Translations under genes and position numbers: made by a program
Shown: in pieces, positions 18,537 to 26,075 of the stretch
How the letters are laid out: each line of letters begins with the position of its first letter
How positions within the stretch are numbered: the first letter of the stretch is position 1
Notes under the pieces: model-generated
The model's database searches: none
Seen by the model: the letters and a program-made list of their open reading frames with translations, nothing else
What the model was told of the DNA's origin: nothing
Assembly: GCF_030689305.1 (NCBI RefSeq)
Contig: NZ_JAUYVM010000017.1
Coordinates: 62,001-126,000, forward strand
DNA: 64,000 nt
Direction of reading: 5' to 3'
From: Vibrio penaeicida
GTDB taxonomy: Bacteria; Pseudomonadota; Gammaproteobacteria; Enterobacterales; Vibrionaceae

Positions 18537-19229
18537 GTGAAATATTTAACAGCATGTTTATCTCTGATGGTCACGTCTGCATGGGCTAACGAAGACTTAC
18601 GCGTATGTTTAGCCGATACGGAAATGAACCCAAGCAACCGCTTTACTCATGAAGTGATCACCACCGATGCAGGAGATTACAAAGTGGTGAATGATGCAGC
18701 GACGGGTCTGCAGTGGAGTTACTGCTTTATAGGGCAAACACTGAGTAGCGATCAAATGAGTTGCGAGGGTGTACCTACCGTGGCTATGGATCTGTTCCCA
18801 GAGCGTAAGTTCTATCCGAATGTGAGAGAAAAAACCCTAGAAATCGTTGAAGCAGAAAATCAGCGATTAGGGGAATCTAACCATTTATGGCATTTGCCAA
18901 ATATGAAAGATCTGCTCACTATTTATAATGATCGATGTGTTCCAGCAACATATCCCATGTTTAGCTATAAGATCGGTCTCACAACGGAAGAGATCGTTGC
19001 GTTAAAAGATACGGATTTTGAATGGGATTGGCCAGAGAATGAAAGAGCAATCGCGTCTGAAAAAATATATAGAGGGCAGGCTTATCATTCACTTCAAGTA
19101 AGTACGGACTCGAATCTACCGGGTGAATACTTATTCTTTTATACGGTTCCATTTAATGGTCACAGTTCACCACTGAGAGCCCATTCACAAAATTACAGTA
19201 TGATGCGTTTGGTAAGGAAAAAGCCATAA
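18537..19229 (+). CDS. Secreted DUF1566-like protein
   Basis: A 230-residue protein. I take the GTG at 18537 as start: AAAAGGA lies about 8 bases upstream, and from there the N-terminus is a clean Sec signal peptide (KYLTACLSLMVTSAWA, cleavage before NED). ATG codons further upstream (18501, 18513) would place the start inside the preceding gene and spoil the signal. The mature part has the DUF1566 pattern (NDAATGLQWSYCF near the start, LWHLPNMKDLLTIYNDRC in the middle, YSMMRLVRK at the end), like the C-terminus of the lipoprotein before it. The two genes are probably co-transcribed and the proteins may work together at the cell surface. Confidence 0.75.
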   Translation: MKYLTACLSLMVTSAWANEDLRVCLADTEMNPSNRFTHEVITTDAGDYKVVNDAATGLQWSYCFIGQTLSSDQMSCEGVPTVAMDLFPERKFYPNVREKTLEIVEAENQRLGESNHLWHLPNMKDLLTIYNDRCVPATYPMFSYKIGLTTEEIVALKDTDFEWDWPENERAIASEKIYRGQAYHSLQVSTDSNLPGEYLFFYTVPFNGHSSPLRAHSQNYSMMRLVRKKP

Positions 19230-19241
19230 CGGTAGTAAAAT

Positions 19242-19275
19242 AAAAAGCCAGTCAGCAATAGCTGACTGGCTTTTT
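19242..19275. terminator. Bidirectional rho-independent terminator
   Basis: A perfect 15-bp stem (arms AAAAAGCCAGTCAGC and GCTGACTGGCTTTTT) with an AATA loop. It has an A run on one side and a T run on the other, so it can work for both converging units: the DUF1566 pair on plus and baiN on minus. Confidence 0.92.
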
Positions 19276-19330
19276 AGATAGAATTGTCTCGCCTGAACCT
19301 TGAATCAAGGTTTATAGCTAGTAACTTGTC

Positions 19331-20518
19331 CTACACCCACTGCCCAGCAACAAAACCGCTCGACCATGCCCATTGGAAATTGTAGCCACCGAGCCAACCA
19401 GTCACATCCATCACTTCTCCAACGAAGTACAGCCCTTGGATATCCTTGCACTCCATGGTTTTAGAAGATAGATGATCGGTATTCACGCCACCCAAAGTCA
19501 CCTCTGCGGTGCGATACCCTTCGGTACCATTAGGTAGGATTTGCCAGTTTCCTAAGTAAGCTTCAATTGCTTGCAGTTCTTTGTCGTTGAATTGCTTGAG
19601 GGGTTTATCCACCAGCTCTTTGCGCTCTATTAGCGTCTCAACCAAACGCTTAGGAAGTACTTTGGAAAGCGTATTCTTTAAGCTTTGATTTGGGTGTTTT
19701 TCGCGAGAAGCGGTCAGCAGATCCAATACATCTGCTTCAGGGACTAAGTTAATCGTCACCTTCTGACCAGCTTGCCAAAATGAAGATATCTGTAATACCG
19801 CAGGACCAGATAAACCACGATGGGTAAACAGCAGTGCTTCTTTGAAAACGGTGCCGTCTTCGGCGGTGATTTCAGAAGGAATAGCAATGCCAGATAGCGG
19901 CTCAAATGCTTCCTTATCTTCTTTATGCAGTGTGAAAGGCACCAAACCAGCGGTAGTCGAAATCACTTCTATCCCAAATTGCTCGGCGACTTGATAACCA
20001 AATGGTGTGGCACCCAATTTAGGCATGGATAAGCCGCCCGTTGCTATCACCAAAGACTCACAGGTGATTTCGTCGGTGTCTATATGAAGTGAGAAACCGC
20101 TGTCTGTTTTGTGAATGTTGTGGATATCAGCGCGATAGCGTTGGGTAATACTCGGTTGGTCGCACTCTTTTAGCAAAACGTTCACAATGTCTTTCGCTGA
20201 ATCGAGACAAAACAGCTGCCCATGATCGCGTTCTTCAAAGTCGACACCATATTTCGAAACCAGCGAGATGAAGTCCCAATTGGTGTATTGCGACAAGGCG
20301 GATTTCACGAAATGGGGGTTCTGACACAAGAAGTTGTTTGCCGTCACATCGTAGTTAGTGAAGTTACACCGACCACCACCCGAGATCAGAATTTTTCGCC
20401 CCGGTTTTTTGGCATGATCCACCACCAATACTCGGCGACCACGCTTACCCGCTTCGGCTGCACACATTAAGCCTGCCGCTCCGGCACCAACGACTACGAC
20501 ATCAAATTCTGAACTCAT
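19331..20518 (-). CDS. yhiN: BaiN/YhiN-family NAD(P)/FAD-dependent oxidoreductase
   Basis: A 395-residue flavoprotein of the HI0933/YhiN family. The FAD-binding motif VVVVGAGAAGLMCAAEAG is at the N-terminus, followed by the family signature GGGRCNFTN. The C-terminus has GLYFVGEVMDVTGWLGGYNFQWAW. I choose the ATG at 20518, which has GGAAGAAG upstream and matches the usual family start; a TTG 15 codons earlier would add an unusual tail. In E. coli yhiN also sits close to uspB and uspA. The physiological substrate is not established. Confidence 0.9.
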   Translation of the reverse strand: MSSEFDVVVVGAGAAGLMCAAEAGKRGRRVLVVDHAKKPGRKILISGGGRCNFTNYDVTANNFLCQNPHFVKSALSQYTNWDFISLVSKYGVDFEERDHGQLFCLDSAKDIVNVLLKECDQPSITQRYRADIHNIHKTDSGFSLHIDTDEITCESLVIATGGLSMPKLGATPFGYQVAEQFGIEVISTTAGLVPFTLHKEDKEAFEPLSGIAIPSEITAEDGTVFKEALLFTHRGLSGPAVLQISSFWQAGQKVTINLVPEADVLDLLTASREKHPNQSLKNTLSKVLPKRLVETLIERKELVDKPLKQFNDKELQAIEAYLGNWQILPNGTEGYRTAEVTLGGVNTDHLSSKTMECKDIQGLYFVGEVMDVTGWLGGYNFQWAWSSGFVAGQWV

Positions 20519-20574
20519 TACTTCTTCCACAACGACTTGAGCTTTTGGATTTACTGCTCTCAATCAAAAATAAA

Positions 20575-20602
20575 AAGGATGCGCGAGTTATCGCGCATCC
20601 TT
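20575..20602 (-). terminator. Terminator downstream of uspB
   Basis: A perfect 12-bp stem (AAGGATGCGCGA / TCGCGCATCCTT) with a 4-base loop, followed on the minus strand by TTTTATTTTTG. It separates uspB from the baiN gene. Confidence 0.9.
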
Positions 20603-20668
20603 GCAAATCTGATGGGTATTTTACCCAGAGTTACGCTGGGTTTCTACCTCGTCTTGTTGAGCCTTCAA

Positions 20669-20992
20669 TTACAGCATGATGGCAGCAAATAAAGTCACAC
20701 CAAGTAATGTTGTCGTGAGTACAAACAACTCTCTGACTTTATTGCATTTCCCGGTAAAAATAGGATCGTGATGATGCAGATACTCGCGGCTTTTCAAGTA
20801 ATGAAAAAGTCGGACTTGTTTGGTGACGTTACCGTGCGTAGTGAAAAAACCACCACCATCTACCTGCTGATACAGTAATGGATGGGCTTCGCGCATGATA
20901 TAAATGAGTGCGCGTAGCGCGGTAAGGTATCTCGCCATATTAACGCAGCTGACGAGCATAAGCGTGAATAGAATAGTATCGACACTGATCAT
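20669..20992 (-). CDS. uspB: UspB, universal stress protein B
   Basis: A 107-residue small membrane protein. The start at 20992 (MISVDTILF) has AGGAAAAG just upstream; an ATG further upstream would add an atypical charged tail. The first ~30 residues form a membrane helix (TILFTLMLVSCVNMARYLTAL). The conserved UspB core LIYIMREAHPLLYQQVDGGGFF follows, and a second helix lies at the C-terminus (LTTTLLGVTLFAAIML). UspB is a stationary-phase stress protein. In E. coli it is adjacent to uspA; here ferritin lies between them. Confidence 0.93.
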   Translation of the reverse strand: MISVDTILFTLMLVSCVNMARYLTALRALIYIMREAHPLLYQQVDGGGFFTTHGNVTKQVRLFHYLKSREYLHHHDPIFTGKCNKVRELFVLTTTLLGVTLFAAIML

Positions 20993-21059
20993 CTTTTCCT
21001 CCCTACATCTTCTTAGACGCCAAAAGGAAAAGACAATCAAATTGACTTTAACTCGCTAC

Positions 21060-21590
21060 TTAGACTGCAGCGGAAGCGTCCATGATAGAAGACGAACCTT
21101 CTTTTGCCATGGCTGCTAGATCTTTGTCGATAAAGAACAGCGCTTTACCGTCTTCACCTACAAGTTCCAGCTTATCTAAAATCCCTTTAAACAATTTCTC
21201 TTCTTCATGTTGCTCTGCAACGTACCACTGAAGAAAATTAAAGGTTGAGTAGTCTTGGCTAGTAAATGCACCGTGCGCCAGTTTGTTGATTTTTTGAGTG
21301 ATCATTTGCTCATGTTCAAACGTTTCACGGAAAACATCACCAAGGCTACCAAATTCGTGCTTTGGCGCTTCTATAGCACCTAAGATAGGCATTGCCCCTG
21401 TTTCACTCACGTAAGTAAAGAGACGTTGCATATGCTCCATTTCTTCTACTGCGTGAGCACGCAAAAACTCGGCCGCACCTTCGAATCCTTTATCTTCACA
21501 CCAAGCACTCATTTGTAAGTATAGATTGGATGAAAAGAATTCGAGATTTATTTGCTCATTCAGTTGTTCGACCATTGTCTGAGACAGCAT
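21060..21590 (-). CDS. ftnA: Non-haem ferritin (FtnA type)
   Basis: A 176-residue iron-storage protein. It shows the four-helix ferritin pattern: NLEFFSSNLYLQMSAWCEDKG (helix A with Glu ligands), FLRAHAVEEMEHMQRLF (ExxH ferroxidase ligands), and YSTFNFLQWYVAEQHEEEKLF (QxxEE). The start has AGGAG six bases upstream. Ferritins store iron in a 24-mer cytoplasmic shell. It is transcribed in the same direction as uspB, 67 bp upstream. Confidence 0.95.
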   Translation of the reverse strand: MLSQTMVEQLNEQINLEFFSSNLYLQMSAWCEDKGFEGAAEFLRAHAVEEMEHMQRLFTYVSETGAMPILGAIEAPKHEFGSLGDVFRETFEHEQMITQKINKLAHGAFTSQDYSTFNFLQWYVAEQHEEEKLFKGILDKLELVGEDGKALFFIDKDLAAMAKEGSSSIMDASAAV

Positions 21591-21854
21591 GAAATGCTCC
21601 TGTTAACTACTTGTAATTGTTGTCACTATAACACGATATACGGGAGCGTCGATGCTTCAATTTTCTCATTGAGAATAAGAACAATTAGCCCCAAAAAACC
21701 CTATCGTGAACCAAAAATCTACCTTAATTTAATATGAGTAGGTACGTATAAGATAGCAATGGGATCTCTTTGGCAAAATATTGATAGATGAAATGCTAGT
21801 CTTAAATCAGAACTGTTGAAGGGAATTGTCCTAGTACGGGCAGGAGGATAGATT

Positions 21855-22283
21855 ATGAGCTATCAACATATATTGGTCACTGTCGACCTATCAGACGACA
21901 GTAAAATTCTGATTGAGAAAGCCGTCAAACTTGCTTCCCCTCTTGAAGCCGCTGTCTCCTTTATTCATATCGATGTGAATTATGCCGAGCTCTATACCGG
22001 GCTTATCGATATAAACCTAGCCGATACTCAACACCACAATATGGAAGCCTCCCAAAAACAGCTGCAAATATTGGCCGACCACGCTAACTATCCGATTAAG
22101 CACACCTTAGTTGGAACAGGGGATTTGAGCGGCGAGCTATGCGAAGCCATTAATGACCTTAAAATAGATTTGGTGGTATGTGGGCACCATCAAGATTTTT
22201 GGAGCAAGTTGCTTTCTTCCACTAGGCAGCTTATCAATTGCACTCCGGTCGATATGTTGGTGGTGCCACTGCAAGACAGCTGA
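21855..22283 (+). CDS. uspA: Universal stress protein A
   Basis: A 142-residue single-domain Usp protein. It starts with YQHILVTVDLSDDSKILIEKA and ends with CTPVDMLVVPLQDS, the usual UspA N- and C-terminal strands. LVVCGHH lies near residue 110. The G-2x-G-9x-G ATP loop of UspFG-type proteins is not present, so it is the non-nucleotide-binding UspA type. AGGAGG precedes the ATG by 7 bases. It is divergent from ftnA and converges with the amidase gene with only 14 bp between. Confidence 0.93.
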   Translation: MSYQHILVTVDLSDDSKILIEKAVKLASPLEAAVSFIHIDVNYAELYTGLIDINLADTQHHNMEASQKQLQILADHANYPIKHTLVGTGDLSGELCEAINDLKIDLVVCGHHQDFWSKLLSSTRQLINCTPVDMLVVPLQDS

Positions 22284-22297
22284 CACCACCCGAATAA

Positions 22298-23875
22298 CTA
22301 GCTCACAAGCTTAGGTAGGAATGCGTCTTTACCTGAAAAGGCGCTTTCATAACCATGGGCTAGCTGCAACAAAGCAAAATCTTGTCGATTCTTGCCGATC
22401 ATCTGAACCCCCATTGGCAACTCTTTCTCGTTAAAACCAGCTGGTACATTCACAACTGGGCATCCGGATAATGTGCCGCCAATCACCACCTCCATCCAGC
22501 GGTGATAAGTGTCCATCTCTTTTCCGTCAATGTGTTTTGGCCAATGGATGGACTTATCAAATGGGAAGACCTGCGCCGACGGCAGCACTAAGGCATCAAA
22601 TTCGGTAAGAAGCTTGTCTACGACCTGGTACCATTGTGAACGCGCCTTTGATGCCTTAAACACATCTAATGCAGAAAGCTTATGGCCACCTTCAATTTCC
22701 CATATCAATTCGGGTTTCAACTGAGCACGTTTCGCTGGGTCTTGGTAAAGATCATCCATCAAACCCGACATCAGCCAATGCCGATGCGTGAGCCAAGTTT
22801 GCCACAGTGTTTCCATTGGAAAATCTACCTTGATGGCTTCAACGGTAACCCCTAATGCATCGAATGTTTTTAACGCCTTCTCACACACATCAATCACACC
22901 CGGTTCCATCGCAAGATAGCCATTAAAATCGCCTAACCAAGCGACTCGCTTCCCTTTCAATTCCGTATCCAATGAACCCGCAAATTGAGCTGGGTCATCC
23001 GACAACGACAATGGCGCACCAGAGTCATAACCAGCCATTGTAGAAAGCAACATTGCCGTATCTCGCACATTACGTCCCATTGGACCTTCATACCCTAACT
23101 GCTGAACAAATACATCTTGGTTTGGCAACGCCGGTATCCGACCTGAAGTAGGGCGAAATCCCACGACGTTATTGAATGCAGCTGGGTTTCTGAGCGATCC
23201 CATCATGTCACTACCATCAGCTACGGGTACAAAGTTCGCCGCCAATGCCGCCGCAGCCCCTCCACTACTGCCACCTGCCGTTTTATCGGGTGCATAAGCG
23301 CTAGCGGTGACGCCATAAACGGGATTGTAAGATTGGGAGCCCAAGGCAAATTCTGGGATGTTGGTTTTCCCAATAATAATGGCGCCAGCTTTTTTAATGC
23401 GCTCCACAAACAGGGCATCACTATCGGGCACCCAGTTTTTCAGTATGGGAGAACCTACTGACGTCACAATGCCTTTGGTCGCCGCTAAGTCTTTCACGGC
23501 ATGCGGAAAGCCATGCATCCAACCATGGTAAATGCCTTTGGCTAACTCTGAATCTTTGGTTTTGGCTTGTGCTATCAGCTGGTCTCTATCCTGTAATGCG
23601 ACAATAGCATTCAGAGCTGGATTGTACGTTTCGATATGGTTTAGATATGCGTTCATGACCTCTACGCAGGATACTTCTTTGTGCTTGATGGCATGGGAAA
23701 GCCTCAGGGCACTTTGGTTGTTGGTGATGTCATCTGCTGACAAAAATGGAAAGGCATTCGAGGGCGTTCGGCTAGAAGACGCTGCCCTTAAGGAAGGCGA
23801 TGCAATGAGCGCTCCTGTTGTCATTAAACCCTTCACGACATTTCTGCGCGATATTCCATAGCTTTGTTTATCCAT
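22298..23875 (-). CDS. Tat-exported amidase (amidase-signature family)
   Basis: A 525-residue amidase. The N-terminus has a twin-arginine signal (SRRNVVKGLMTTGALIASPSLRAAS), so it should be exported folded to the periplasm. The amidase signature includes the catalytic Lys in HAVKDLAATKG (near residue 115), the glycine/serine-rich loop TAGGSSGGAAAALAAN and the nucleophile region DGSDMMGSLRNPAAFNNVVGFRPT. In the last segment the usual DxxGSxRxPA is present as DMMGSLRNPA. The ATG has GAGGT 5 bases upstream. The substrate (an amide or peptide amide) is unknown. It sits between uspA and a repeat element and is absent from the E. coli version of this block. Confidence 0.9.
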   Translation of the reverse strand: MDKQSYGISRRNVVKGLMTTGALIASPSLRAASSSRTPSNAFPFLSADDITNNQSALRLSHAIKHKEVSCVEVMNAYLNHIETYNPALNAIVALQDRDQLIAQAKTKDSELAKGIYHGWMHGFPHAVKDLAATKGIVTSVGSPILKNWVPDSDALFVERIKKAGAIIIGKTNIPEFALGSQSYNPVYGVTASAYAPDKTAGGSSGGAAAALAANFVPVADGSDMMGSLRNPAAFNNVVGFRPTSGRIPALPNQDVFVQQLGYEGPMGRNVRDTAMLLSTMAGYDSGAPLSLSDDPAQFAGSLDTELKGKRVAWLGDFNGYLAMEPGVIDVCEKALKTFDALGVTVEAIKVDFPMETLWQTWLTHRHWLMSGLMDDLYQDPAKRAQLKPELIWEIEGGHKLSALDVFKASKARSQWYQVVDKLLTEFDALVLPSAQVFPFDKSIHWPKHIDGKEMDTYHRWMEVVIGGTLSGCPVVNVPAGFNEKELPMGVQMIGKNRQDFALLQLAHGYESAFSGKDAFLPKLVS

Positions 23876-24278
23876 ATTGACCTCATGTTGTCATTAGCCG
23901 GAATCAAAGGACAGCTCATTACTCTTTGAACAACGTTTCCGAATCAAGAAGAGAGCGCCCATCACATCAGACAACATAATTTTATAAAATCATCCTTCGG
24001 GATGAGATATGCTTTCCATATACGTCAATAAAATCAAACTGTAGAGCGCCATTGAGCTTTTCGTTAGAACACGGTCTCCATCCTCTGGGTGTTTTTTAGC
24101 TCTAGGGTTGTATTGGTAGGTGAAATAAACGCGGGGCTTTCTGCCAAGATGCGGATTGAATTGGAGGCACTGACCTTTCTGCCACCCCTGAATTTTAAAT
24201 CTGTACTAAACCCATTGTTTGACGAATAGCTTGCCAAGCTTTTGGTAACTGGCGTACTAAGAGTGAAAAATACGTGAG
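23876..24278. other. Intergenic region upstream of the amidase gene
   Basis: About 400 bp without a gene I can defend. Reading the minus strand gives a ~75-codon open stretch ending near 24064 with no usable start codon and no recognised family. It may be a decayed fragment. The left part should contain the amidase promoter. Confidence 0.4.
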
Positions 24279-24470
24279 TAACCTGAAATCGGGATAAGAG
24301 GTTAGCTAACCCATTAAAATAAACATTTTCTATTGAGACATTCTAATGAGAAATTTTCACTTAAGACAAGGCGAAGCCACGAACCAATAACAGGTTATTG
24401 GGAGAGGATTCAACGCAGTAATAAGTGAAAAGAGCCATTAGAAAGCAAGTTGTTATCCCGAGTTCAGGTT
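24279..24470. mobile_element. MITE-like element with terminal inverted repeats
   Basis: The left end AACCTGAAATCGGGATAA (from 24280) and the right end TTATCCCGAGTTCAGGTT (24453-24470) are inverted repeats of 18 bp with one mismatch. They enclose ~155 bp without coding capacity. The tetranucleotide GAGT lies immediately outside both ends, consistent with a target-site duplication. A closely related copy of the left 30 bp is found at 49636-49665. This structure fits a non-autonomous miniature element mobilised by a transposase elsewhere in the genome. No transposase gene is present in the window. Confidence 0.6.
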
Positions 24471-24508
24471 GAGTAAGTAAAGAGTCGAAAGCTAATGAAC
24501 AGAGAATC

Positions 24509-24539
24509 AAAAATGGCGAGCATTGAGCTCGCCATTTTT
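24509..24539. terminator. Bidirectional terminator
   Basis: A perfect 13-bp stem (AAAAATGGCGAGC / GCTCGCCATTTTT) with a 5-base loop and a T run on both strands. It ends 24 bp beyond the stop of the minus-strand Lys-rich protein gene. Confidence 0.9.
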
Positions 24540-24563
24540 ATGTATTTTTCACGCTGCGTTGAA

Positions 24564-25082
24564 TCAATGAATGTGCTGGTGTTGAGGTAAGCTCCCCTGT
24601 GCCGCAAGAACACCCTGATTAATTCGACTGAAGCGACGTTCTAATTTCTTGTGTTTCTTGAGTAATTTCTTTTGCTTTTTAAGTATTTTCTTCTGTTTTT
24701 TCAATATGCCTTTCAGCTTTTTCTGACCTTTCTTTTGTTTTTTCAATGCTTTTTTCGACAACGTCAATTCATTGCTTGTGGTCAGTATAGGCTGAGTTGG
24801 TTCAATCGAGATTTCAACACCATCGGCAGAAGAGGTGGCTTGATCCAAAACGCGATCAGCAGCCAGAGATTCGGCAACCAAACCACATTTGACTTGTTTC
24901 ACTGAGGCATTTTCCATGCAAGATGCTGGCGGGATAGCGGCAGGTTTACACAGATTCTTTTTGTCAGAAGATGAACGCGCACAAGAACGGCAAAGATACT
25001 TAGGGGAAGACACCAAAGCATGGATTTCACCCAAACTGGCACTGATGTCACGACGATTTAGTTTGCAAAAACGCTCTGCCAT
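24564..25082 (-). CDS. Uncharacterised Cys- and Lys-rich protein
   Basis: A 172-residue protein of no family I recognise. The N-terminal half carries six cysteines, including CRSC near residue 32 and C...C pairs around residues 45-67, a pattern that could bind a metal or form disulfides. The C-terminal third is a strongly basic heptad-like stretch made of LKKQKK-type units (residues ~108-150), predicting a charged helix or coiled coil that could bind nucleic acid or membrane. It ends in HQHIH. GGAG lies 7-8 bases before the ATG. A Fur-like palindrome lies 45 bp upstream. The gene is flanked by a clear terminator, so it is probably real. Confidence 0.65.
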   Translation of the reverse strand: MAERFCKLNRRDISASLGEIHALVSSPKYLCRSCARSSSDKKNLCKPAAIPPASCMENASVKQVKCGLVAESLAADRVLDQATSSADGVEISIEPTQPILTTSNELTLSKKALKKQKKGQKKLKGILKKQKKILKKQKKLLKKHKKLERRFSRINQGVLAAQGSLPQHQHIH

Positions 25083-25126
25083 TTTACTGCTCCGGCTCTA
25101 GGGTTAACTACAGAAGCAATTAACTA

Positions 25127-25141
25127 TAAGAATCATTCTTA
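25127..25141 (-). promoter_or_regulatory. Fur-box-like palindrome
   Basis: TAAGAATCATTCTTA is a perfect 7-1-7 inverted repeat. It shares the spacing of the Fur core TGATAATNATTATCA and about two thirds of its bases. It sits 45 bp upstream of the Cys/Lys-rich protein gene and 150 bp from rsmJ, in the position of an operator. Binding by Fur is inference. Confidence 0.4.
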
Positions 25142-25195
25142 CTTAGATATACAGATCGGAATGCGCCGAAGCAAGCGGTAATTTGCGTCGAATTG

Positions 25196-25975
25196 TTATG
25201 TCATTGATGCCTTTACATATACATCAAATCGATTTTTTTTGGTCTCTATTGCCATGGACGGTTTTTCGCCATCTAACCAGTCAGCGTAGTCAGGGCGTTT
25301 AACCACAACGCGTTTTGTTGCCAGTTCAAAAGCAGGCGTTAATAACCCATCAGCATCATGGTCTGCGCCGACTAACGATTGAAAGACGCGCATCTCTTTT
25401 TTCACTAACGCTGATTTCTTTTTGTTCTCTGGGTGAGGGTACATTGGGTCGAGGTAAACCACATCAGGGGCTTCAAACTCTGCGTTATTACGCAATTCAT
25501 TTAACGCGTCGAGACTCGATGCATGAAGAAGAGACATTCTTTCACTCACCCAGCCACCAATTTCTGCGTCGATTTTGGCTCTTGATAAACCATCATCTAA
25601 CAGTGCCGCTACCACTGGGTTTCGCTCCACCATTTGAACTTTACACCCCAGAGAAGCCAATACAAATGCATCTCGCCCTAACCCTGCGGTGCCATCCAGA
25701 ATCGTCGGTGTCGCTCCTTTATTTAAACCCGCAGCTTTGGCGATTGCCTGCCCTTTACCACCACCGAATTTGCGCCTGTGACCGACGGCTCCACCCACTA
25801 AGTCGACGTAGATCGCCCCAAGCTTTATTTCATCTAACTTACGTAGCTCTAAGCGTTCATGAGTAAGCACCAAACCAAATTCAGATTTAGGATCATGAGT
25901 CAGCCCCCATTGCTCAGCAATGGCGTTGAGTTCAGATTGCCGATGAGGGGCTTCGCAGATAAGGTTCAGCTGCAC
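25196..25975 (-). CDS. rsmJ: RsmJ, 16S rRNA m2G1516 methyltransferase
   Basis: A 259-residue SAM-dependent methyltransferase. The SAM motif I is DGTAGLGRDAFVLASLGCKV and the acceptor-type motif is VVYLDPMYPHPENKKKSALVKKEM, both characteristic of RsmJ (YhiQ). It methylates the 2-amino group of G1516 in 16S rRNA. I choose the GTG at 25975, which has GGAG 6 bases upstream and aligns with the usual start of the family; a TTG four codons earlier overlaps that ribosome site. In E. coli rsmJ is next to prlC; here the GGDEF-EAL and asnC genes lie between them. Confidence 0.95.
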   Translation of the reverse strand: MQLNLICEAPHRQSELNAIAEQWGLTHDPKSEFGLVLTHERLELRKLDEIKLGAIYVDLVGGAVGHRRKFGGGKGQAIAKAAGLNKGATPTILDGTAGLGRDAFVLASLGCKVQMVERNPVVAALLDDGLSRAKIDAEIGGWVSERMSLLHASSLDALNELRNNAEFEAPDVVYLDPMYPHPENKKKSALVKKEMRVFQSLVGADHDADGLLTPAFELATKRVVVKRPDYADWLDGEKPSMAIETKKNRFDVYVKASMT

Positions 25976-26075
25976 GGTTGGCTCCAAGGGGAAATTTTTG
26001 CGTCAGTTTACCTGAATAACCTCAGATTCACACAATAATCACGAATGGCAATCTCAAACCGATTGGTGAATAGCG

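Noticed and set aside
24000..24300. A ~75-codon open stretch on the minus strand ending near 24064.
   Set aside because: It has no start codon, no ribosome site and no recognisable family, and its upstream part runs into the MITE-like element. It is mentioned only as a possible decayed fragment.
24279..24470. An intact insertion sequence.
   Set aside because: The element is under 200 bp and encodes no transposase, so it is called MITE-like only.
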